From the NCBI RefSeq assembly GCF_900113955.1, contig NZ_FORH01000001.1:1170395-1234394 (forward strand): 64,000 nucleotides of DNA, written 5' to 3'. Made by a program: the position numbers and the translations under genes. The notes below the pieces were generated by a model. That model did not search any database. It was not told the origin of the DNA and was given only the letters and a program-made list of their open reading frames with translations. This document shows positions 58,164 to 64,000 of this stretch, piece after piece. Every line of letters begins with the position of its first letter. Positions within the stretch are counted from its first letter, which is position 1. The stretch is from Celeribacter neptunius. Lineage in GTDB: Bacteria > Pseudomonadota > Alphaproteobacteria > Rhodobacterales > Rhodobacteraceae.

Positions 58164-58760
58164 ATGCAGACTGCAACTATGAACAAACCGATCCAGAAAC
58201 GCGCCATCGCCACCCGTGAAAAGCTGCTCTCGACCGCCAGGGCCCTGATTGATCAGGAGGGCTTCGAGGCGCTGCGTGTCGAGGATCTGGTGCGCACCGC
58301 CGGCGTCGCCAAAGGGACGTTCTTTGCCCATTTCAAGGATAAGGACGCGCTGATGGAGCAGATCATCGGCGCGCGGCTTGCCGAGATCAGCGCCGAGGCA
58401 GACCAGGCCCCTGCCCCGCAAAACGTGGCCGAGATGGTCGCCACCCTGAACCCGCTGATCGCGTTCATGACCTCGGAACGCTATGTGTTCGATGTGATCC
58501 TGCGCTATTCCGGCGCCGCGGCAATCTCAGAGATCGGTCCGATTGCCGAGCAGTTCACGGTTCAGGGGGAGCTCTTCGCGCGCTGGGTGGCGCAAGGCCC
58601 GTTTCGCAAGGATATCCCTGCCGATCTGGCCGGGGACGGTATCGGCGCCTTTCTGATCCAGAGCATCGCCCTGACCTTTTGCGCGCTGCATTGCAGCTCG
58701 GCGATCGAGCCGCGGCTCGCCACCTATCTCGACGCCTGGCTGTTGCCCTCGGGCGCATAG
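58164..58760 (+). CDS. TetR/AcrR family regulator
   Basis: The 198-residue protein has a TetR helix-turn-helix at residues about 15-65 (TREKLLSTARALIDQEGFEALRVEDLVRTAGVAKGTFFAHFKDKDALM) and an all-helical ligand domain. It probably represses itself and the divergent flavin oxidoreductase gene through the three operators. No good ribosome site precedes either ATG (58164 or 58179), so translation may be weak or leaderless. The ligand is unknown. Confidence 0.9.
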   Translation: MQTATMNKPIQKRAIATREKLLSTARALIDQEGFEALRVEDLVRTAGVAKGTFFAHFKDKDALMEQIIGARLAEISAEADQAPAPQNVAEMVATLNPLIAFMTSERYVFDVILRYSGAAAISEIGPIAEQFTVQGELFARWVAQGPFRKDIPADLAGDGIGAFLIQSIALTFCALHCSSAIEPRLATYLDAWLLPSGA

Positions 58761-58786
58761 GCACCCCGTCCGGCGTCTGGAAGCCC

Positions 58787-59104
58787 TCAGGCCGCCGAGG
58801 ACGAGCCCATGGACCAGATCATGTTTTCGAGCTTTTCGATCTCATGTTCGGCAAAGGCGATGCTGCCCTCCCGATCGGTGGCGCGGATCACCGCGTCGAT
58901 GGCGCCGCAGGCGGAGCGCACCAGATAGCCCGCCAGGCGTTGCGTCATCGCATAGGACATGTCGCGGATGCGGTCCGTCATTTCCTCTTCCAGGATCGCA
59001 TCGCCGTCCCGCGCGACGACCAGCGCCGCCCGCAAGTCTTCGACAATGCCATAGTCCGCGTCCCTAAAGATCGCGTCTGGCGGGGCTTTCGTCTGAACTG
59101 CCAT
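58787..59104 (-). CDS. Hypothetical protein (105 aa)
   Basis: The protein is acidic and helical (YGIVEDLRAALVVARDGDAILEEEMTDRIRDMSYAMTQRLAGYLVRSA, given here only in part) and ends with a Met/Ser-rich tail. GAGGTT precedes the ATG at 59104. It is convergent with the TetR gene. No family is recognised. Confidence 0.65.
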   Translation of the reverse strand: MAVQTKAPPDAIFRDADYGIVEDLRAALVVARDGDAILEEEMTDRIRDMSYAMTQRLAGYLVRSACGAIDAVIRATDREGSIAFAEHEIEKLENMIWSMGSSSAA

Positions 59105-59445
59105 AGTAACCTCACATTTATCGTTGACCACAGGTTCCGCACCGTCGCGTGCAGCCTGAAAGTTGAGCTGCATTTGGGGCGCTTTGATGCCATTGTCATC
59201 CCGGGCTTTTGGCAAAAGTGTAAACGCCCCCTGAAAACGCGGATGAAAAACGATCACCCCCTTGTGAAAGTCTTTTTTTTCAGCGATTTGCGCGAGATTT
59301 CATCACAAACAATGCAGGCCTCACCATTTCGGGAGCGATTGCATCCGCCGAGGCCGCCTCCTACTGTGGTGCGCGCGCCCGCCGCAGACGCAGGCAGCCC
59401 CGCCCCAGACCCACGCAGACCTGCCGCAGATTTCAGGAGTTCCCC
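59105..59445. other. Divergent gap between hypothetical gene and aminotransferase gene
   Basis: This 341-bp gap carries the aminotransferase ribosome site (CAGGAG) and a C-rich stretch; I see no gene or clear repeat in it. Confidence 0.45.
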
Positions 59446-60642
59446 ATGCCCGATCCGCTTTCCCTGCCCCTTTCTCCGGCCATGGCCCGCACCCAGGCCT
59501 CGCCGATCGTCGCCTCACGCGGCTGGCTCGAAGGGGTGACATTCTCCGCGGATCAGCCGCTGATCAATGTCTCGCAAGCCGCACCGATGGAGGCACCGCC
59601 GCTGCCGCTGCGCCAGGAGATCGCCCGGATCGCACTCGAAGACACCGCCGCGCATCTCTACGGCCCGGTCTTGGGCCTGCCCGAGCTGCGCGCGGAAATC
59701 GCCAGTCAATGGTCCTCGGCCTATCATGCCGAGATCGCGCCCCGTGAGGTGGCGATCACCTCAGGCTGCAATCAGGCCTTTACCGCGGTGATGTCCACGC
59801 TCGCTCAGGCGGGCGATGAGATCGCTCTGGCAACGCCTTGGTATTTCAACCATAAAATGTGGTGTGACATGTCGGGCGTCACCGCCGTGCCGCTGCCCAC
59901 CGGTGAGGATCTCCTGCCGGATCTCGAGGATGCGGCCCGGCTGATCACGCCGCGCACCCGCGCCATCGTGCTGATTACGCCGAACAACCCCGGCGGGGTG
60001 GAATATCCGGCCGAGCTTCTGACGAAATTCTACGCGCTGGCGCGCGAACATCGGATCGCTCTGGTCCTCGACGAGACCTATCGCGATTTCGACAGCCGCT
60101 CGGAGGTGCCGCATTACCTGTTCCGCCAGCCCGACTGGCACGACACGCTGATCCAACTCTATTCCTTCTCCAAGGCGTTTCGCCTCACCGGGCACCGGGT
60201 GGGCGCGCTGATTGCCGCGCCGGAGCGGCTGACCCAGGTGGAGAAATATCTCGACACGGTCACCATCTGTCCCAATCAGATCGGCCAGCGCGCCGCGCTC
60301 TGGGGGCTCCAGAACCTGAGCCAATGGGTGGCCGGCGAACGCGCCGAGATCCTCGCCCGGCGTCAGGCCATTCTCGACGGTTTCCCGGCGCTTGCTGCGA
60401 AGGGCTGGAAGCTCTTGGGCTGTGGCGCGTTTTTCGCCTATGTCAGCCACCCGTTCGACATGCCCTCGTCGCAACTGGCGCCCTGGCTGGTGCGTGAGGC
60501 CGGCGTACTCCTGCTCCCGGGCACCGCCTTCATGCCCGAGAACGATCCGCGCGCCGAACATCAGCTCCGCATCGCTTTCGCCAATATCGACCGGGCCGGG
60601 ATCACGGAGCTTTTCACACGATTGGCACGGATCGATCCCTGA
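59446..60642 (+). CDS. PLP-dependent aminotransferase (class I/II)
   Basis: The 398-residue enzyme has fold-type I features: PLP lysine K243 in FSKAFRLTGHRVG, N181 in TPNNPGG, D209 and Y212 in LVLDETYRDFDS, and 'SGCNQAFTAVMSTL' for phosphate binding. It transfers amino groups between amino acids and 2-oxo acids. Specificity cannot be read from sequence; aspartate/aromatic-type substrates are possible. A peptidyl-prolyl isomerase gene follows on the same strand after 64 bp. Confidence 0.9.
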   Translation: MPDPLSLPLSPAMARTQASPIVASRGWLEGVTFSADQPLINVSQAAPMEAPPLPLRQEIARIALEDTAAHLYGPVLGLPELRAEIASQWSSAYHAEIAPREVAITSGCNQAFTAVMSTLAQAGDEIALATPWYFNHKMWCDMSGVTAVPLPTGEDLLPDLEDAARLITPRTRAIVLITPNNPGGVEYPAELLTKFYALAREHRIALVLDETYRDFDSRSEVPHYLFRQPDWHDTLIQLYSFSKAFRLTGHRVGALIAAPERLTQVEKYLDTVTICPNQIGQRAALWGLQNLSQWVAGERAEILARRQAILDGFPALAAKGWKLLGCGAFFAYVSHPFDMPSSQLAPWLVREAGVLLLPGTAFMPENDPRAEHQLRIAFANIDRAGITELFTRLARIDP

Positions 60643-60706
60643 TCCGCCTTGCCCTCCGTTTCGCTTGCCCCTACACAGTTTTCCAACCTTTAAGGGAGAC
60701 AAAGAC

Positions 60707-62560
60707 ATGGCGAGCGGCAAGGGTTCTGGCGGCAAAATGGTGATCTGGGGGCTGATGGGGCTTCTGATCGTCGGTCTCGGCGGCTTCGGCACGGCGAATT
60801 TCGGCGGCGGGGTCTCTCGTGTGGCCTCTGTCGGGGATGAAGACATCTCCGTCGATGCCTATGCCAATGCTCTGCAAAACCAGATGCGCGCAATCGAAGC
60901 TCAGACCGGCCAGACCTTCTCCGTCTCGCAGGCACAGGACTTCGGCCTCTCCCAGCAGGTGCTCGATCAATTGCTGTCGCAAGCCGCGCTCGATGGCGAG
61001 ACCGCCAAGCTCGGCCTCTCCGTCGGCGACGAAGCCGTGCGCCGCGAATTGCTCCAGGTCGATGCGTTCAAAGGCATCGATGGCACATTCGACACCGCCA
61101 CCTATAAGGAGCTTCTGGCCCGCAACAACCTGACCGACAAGAGCTTCGAAGCCGATCTGCGCAGAGAGGCCGCCCGGGCGATTCTTTCCGGTGCGCTGGC
61201 CAGCGGCGTGACCATGCCCGCCGCCTATGGTCAGGTGGTGGTCGACTGGCTCGGCGAGCGCCGCAGCATCTCTGTGGCCACACTCTCTGCCGACACGCTC
61301 GACACCGGCGCACCGATTGCCTCCGACACGGATATCCAGACCTGGTATGACGCCCATCCCGAAAGCTACACCGCGCCCGAAGCCCGCCGCATCACCTATG
61401 CCTGGCTGACGCCCGCGATGCTCGCCGATCAGGTCGAGCTGGATGAGGACGCGCTGCGAAAACTCTATCAGGACAATATCGACAGCTATGTGCAGCCCGA
61501 GCGCCGCCTGCTCGAGCGTCTGGTCTTCGGCTCCGAAGACGAGGCGCAGGCCGCAGCAGACCGGATCGTCTCCGGCGAGACCTCGTTTGACGATGAGGTC
61601 ACCGCACGCGGGCTCGACCTGATGGATGCCGATATGGGCGATGTCTCCGAGGCCGATCTGCCCGCCGCCGTCGGCCCCGCCGTCTTCGCGCTCGAGGGCA
61701 CCGGCACCGTCGGCCCGCTGATGTCCGATCTCGGCCCGGCGCTCTACCGGGTGAATGGCACGCTGGCCGGCTCCACGGTCAGCTATGAGGAGGCCCGCAG
61801 CGAGCTGACCGCCGAAATGGGCACCGATGCCGCCGCACGAATGATTTCCGATCAGATCGAGACGCTCGACAACGATCTCGCCGGGGGCTTCACGCTCGAA
61901 GAACTCGCGGCTGAGACCGATATGCAACTCGGCACGATGGACTGGACCTCGGCCAGCGAAGATGGCATCGCCGCCTATTCCGCCTTCAAGGATGCGGTCC
62001 AGACCGTCACGCTGGACGACTATCCCGAAATCATGCAGCTTTCCGACGGCGGCGTCTTTGCCCTGCGTCTCGATGCGATCGTGCCGCCGACCCTGCGCCC
62101 GCTCGACGCGGTGCGCGATCAGGTGGCCGCCGATTGGGAGGCCGATGCGCTCGCCAAGCAATTGCAGGCCCGCGCCGAGGCGCTCGAGACCGAGGTGGCC
62201 TCCGGCACTGCGATCAGCGAGCTCGGCCTGCCCTTCGAAACCTTCGAGACCATCACCCGTCAGGACCTGATCTCGACCATGCCCGTGGGCTTCATGGATG
62301 CGGTCTTTGCCCCGGGCCTCAAGGCCGGCGGCACCACGCTCATTCCCGGTGACGGGCGCGTCGTGATCGCCAAGATCGACGCGGTCGAACCGCCGGTCGC
62401 CTCCGAGGACAATGACGCGATCGCCGCGAGCTACATCACCTCCGCCGCCCAGGGCGCGGCCACCGATGTGATCGAGGCCTTCTCCAGCGCGCTGCGCGCC
62501 CGCGACGGGGTGACGGTCAATCAAACGGCAATCAACGCCGTCCACAGCCAGATGCAATAA
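60707..62560 (+). CDS. PpiD/SurA-like peptidyl-prolyl cis-trans isomerase
   Basis: The 617-residue protein has an N-terminal membrane anchor (residues about 11-32, MVIWGLMGLLIVGLGGFGTANF), a SurA_N-like helical chaperone region ('EDISVDAYANALQNQMRAIEAQTG', 'LDQLLSQAALDGETAKLGLSVGDEAVRREL'), a parvulin-type PPIC region around 240-370, and a C-terminal second rotamase-like segment. It helps fold outer-membrane or secreted proteins in the periplasm. AAGGGAGA precedes the ATG. It is 12 bp upstream of trpE, suggesting a shared transcript. Confidence 0.88.
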   Translation: MASGKGSGGKMVIWGLMGLLIVGLGGFGTANFGGGVSRVASVGDEDISVDAYANALQNQMRAIEAQTGQTFSVSQAQDFGLSQQVLDQLLSQAALDGETAKLGLSVGDEAVRRELLQVDAFKGIDGTFDTATYKELLARNNLTDKSFEADLRREAARAILSGALASGVTMPAAYGQVVVDWLGERRSISVATLSADTLDTGAPIASDTDIQTWYDAHPESYTAPEARRITYAWLTPAMLADQVELDEDALRKLYQDNIDSYVQPERRLLERLVFGSEDEAQAAADRIVSGETSFDDEVTARGLDLMDADMGDVSEADLPAAVGPAVFALEGTGTVGPLMSDLGPALYRVNGTLAGSTVSYEEARSELTAEMGTDAAARMISDQIETLDNDLAGGFTLEELAAETDMQLGTMDWTSASEDGIAAYSAFKDAVQTVTLDDYPEIMQLSDGGVFALRLDAIVPPTLRPLDAVRDQVAADWEADALAKQLQARAEALETEVASGTAISELGLPFETFETITRQDLISTMPVGFMDAVFAPGLKAGGTTLIPGDGRVVIAKIDAVEPPVASEDNDAIAASYITSAAQGAATDVIEAFSSALRARDGVTVNQTAINAVHSQMQ

Positions 62561-62572
62561 CGGAACCCGACC

Positions 62573-64000
62573 ATGGCCACGCTGATCCCGAGCTTCTCCG
62601 ATTTCGAGGCGGGTTTTGCCGCCGGCAAGAACCAGTTGGTCTATGCCAAGGTGGCTGCCGATCTCGACACGCCGGTGTCGATCATGCTCAAGCTCGCCGG
62701 CGCCCGCACCGACACGTTCATGCTCGAATCCGTCACCGGCGGCGAGGTGCGCGGGCGCTATTCGATCATCGGCATGAAACCGGATCTGATCTGGAAATGT
62801 CACGGCACGGAAGCCGCGATCAACCGCAACGCGCGGTTCGACGCCGACAGTTTCGTCACCGACGACAAGGACCCGCTGGCCTCGATCCGGGCGCTCATCG
62901 ACGAGAGCAGGATCGACATCCCCGACGACCTGCCCGGCTCTGCCGCCGGTCTCTTTGGCTACTTGGGCTATGACATGATCCGTCTGGTGGAGCATCTGCC
63001 GAATGTGAACCCGGACCCGATCGGCCTGCCCGACGCGGTTCTGGTGCGCCCCTCCGTGATTGCGATCCTCGACGGGGTGAAGGGCGATGTGATCCTCTGC
63101 TCGCCGGCCTGGATCGAAAGTGGGCTCTCGGCCAAGGCCGCCTATGCGCAGGCCGCCGAACGGGTGATGGATGCGCTCCGGGATCTCGAACGCGCGCCCT
63201 CCGAGGCGAGCCACGATCTCGGCGAAAGCTACGAGGCCCCCGCGCCGGTGTCGAATTTCACCCATGAGGGCTACAAGGCCGCAGTGGAGAAGGCCAAGGA
63301 ATACATCAAGGCCGGCGACATCTTTCAGGTCGTCCCGGCACAGCGTTGGACTCAGGAGTTCCCGCTGCCGCCGTTTTCGCTCTACCGGAGCCTGCGGCGC
63401 ACCAACCCCTCGCCCTTCATGTTCTTCTTCAACTTCGGCGGCTTCCAGATCATCGGCGCCTCGCCCGAGATTCTCGTGCGCGTCTTCGATGGCGAAGTGA
63501 CCATCCGACCCATCGCCGGCACCCGCAAACGTGGCGCGACACCGGCCGAGGACAAGGCGCTGGAAGAGGATCTTCTGTCGGATGAGAAGGAACTCGCCGA
63601 ACATCTGATGCTCCTGGATCTCGGGCGCAACGACACCGGCAAGGTGTCAAAGATCGGCACCGTGCACCCGACGGAGGAATTCATCATCGAGCGCTATTCC
63701 CACGTCATGCATATCGTCTCCAACGTGGTGGGCGAGCTGCGCGAGGACGAGGATGCGCTTTCGGCACTTCTGGCCGGTCTGCCGGCGGGCACCGTCTCCG
63801 GCGCGCCCAAGGTGCGGGCGATGGAGATCATCGACGAGCTGGAGCCCGAGAAACGCGGCGTCTATGGCGGCGGCGTGGGCTATTTCTCGGCGGGTGGCGA
63901 CATGGACATGTGCATCGCGCTCAGGACCGCTGTTCTGAAAGATGAGAAGCTCTATATCCAGGCCGGTGGCGGCGTGGTCTACGACAGTTCGCCCGAGGGC
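62573..64000 (+). CDS. trpE: Anthranilate synthase component I (partial)
   Basis: The frame is open to the right edge, giving 476 codons of about 500. TrpE makes anthranilate from chorismate with the TrpG glutaminase, the first tryptophan-specific step. Motifs are 'TFMLESVTGGEVRGRYSIIG' (Trp-feedback Leu-Glu-Ser site), 'GYKAAVEKAKEYIKAGDIFQVVPAQR', 'IGASPEILVRV', 'RPIAGTRKRG', 'LLDLGRNDTGKVS', 'PAGTVSGAPKVRAMEIIDELEPEKRGVYGG'. It follows the PpiD-like gene by 12 bp, as in other Rhodobacteraceae. Confidence 0.95.
   Translation, partial: MATLIPSFSDFEAGFAAGKNQLVYAKVAADLDTPVSIMLKLAGARTDTFMLESVTGGEVRGRYSIIGMKPDLIWKCHGTEAAINRNARFDADSFVTDDKDPLASIRALIDESRIDIPDDLPGSAAGLFGYLGYDMIRLVEHLPNVNPDPIGLPDAVLVRPSVIAILDGVKGDVILCSPAWIESGLSAKAAYAQAAERVMDALRDLERAPSEASHDLGESYEAPAPVSNFTHEGYKAAVEKAKEYIKAGDIFQVVPAQRWTQEFPLPPFSLYRSLRRTNPSPFMFFFNFGGFQIIGASPEILVRVFDGEVTIRPIAGTRKRGATPAEDKALEEDLLSDEKELAEHLMLLDLGRNDTGKVSKIGTVHPTEEFIIERYSHVMHIVSNVVGELREDEDALSALLAGLPAGTVSGAPKVRAMEIIDELEPEKRGVYGGGVGYFSAGGDMDMCIALRTAVLKDEKLYIQAGGGVVYDSSPEG

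Noticed and set aside
60671-63604. 977-codon minus-strand open frame across the PpiD-like gene and trpE
   Set aside because: It runs antisense to two well-supported genes and shows no motif.
1-64000. Insertion sequences, prophage or CRISPR arrays
   Set aside because: No transposase, integrase, phage structural gene or regularly spaced repeat was found; base composition is even across the window.

Overview
The window is about 64 kb of GC-rich chromosomal DNA from an alphaproteobacterium, almost certainly a member of the Rhodobacteraceae (Roseobacter/Rhodobacter group). This rests on gene content seen in the sequence: adjacent RSP_2647-like RNA methyltransferase and RSP_2648-like PIN genes, a Bpt-type aminoacyl-tRNA-protein transferase, an Entner-Doudoroff pair (edd, eda), a B12-dependent class II ribonucleotide reductase, TRAP transporters with Tat-exported binding proteins, a Hint/RTX protein, PhoX, and several small proteins typical of that family. 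Coding density is high. I see no prophage, insertion sequence, CRISPR array or rRNA operon, and one tRNA (Pro, TGG).

Layout. 1-2.3 kb: a small oxidoreductase-type operon (partial PNPOx-like protein, DUF1348/NTF2-like protein, AhpD-like protein) divergent from a LysR regulator. 2.5-7.3 kb: envelope and housekeeping genes (DUF2927 lipoprotein, VWA/CoxE-like protein, DedA protein, M48 peptidase). 7.3-9.6 kb: PIN protein, RNA methyltransferase and a 50-residue protein. 9.9-14.5 kb: edd and eda, each behind a GTTAGCGCTAAC-like operator, with a GNAT gene and an Old Yellow Enzyme gene between them on the other strand. 14.6-22.7 kb: DUF442 phosphatase-like protein, glnE, YbaK, GFA, DUF2852, RDD and bpt genes. 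22.9-30.1 kb: a TakP-like TRAP system (binding protein, small permease, 784-residue large permease) divergent from a Cache histidine kinase/NarL-type regulator pair. 30.1-36.9 kb: Hint/RTX protein, MFS pump, a second TakP-like binding protein without permeases, and a soluble PAS-containing chemoreceptor. 37-43 kb: phoX with a Pho box, a YbjN-like protein, a MAPEG protein, modA and a ModE-like regulator without modBC, and an OmpA-like lipoprotein-free envelope protein. 43.2-46 kb: the acetohydroxyacid synthase operon with a leader peptide and attenuator. 46.1-53.2 kb: an HTH regulator, an 86-residue protein, the nrdJ operon with a long control region, and tRNA-Pro. 53.2-64 kb: DUF192, double cold-shock protein, pdxH, fabI, LysE, gpt, a TetR/flavin oxidoreductase pair with three operator copies, an aminotransferase, a PpiD-like isomerase, and the start of trpE.

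The most informative new signals are regulatory: the shared edd/eda operator, the Ile/Leu/Val leader peptide and attenuator ahead of ilvB, a Pho box ahead of phoX, a triple helically phased operator ahead of the TetR gene, a palindrome between modA and modE, two palindromes ahead of the DUF2852 gene, and NrdR-type boxes with a perfect DnaA box in the 1 kb ahead of nrdJ. No clearly undescribed multi-gene system was found. The closest candidates are the two-receptor TRAP/two-component/chemoreceptor neighbourhood and several very small conserved-looking genes.
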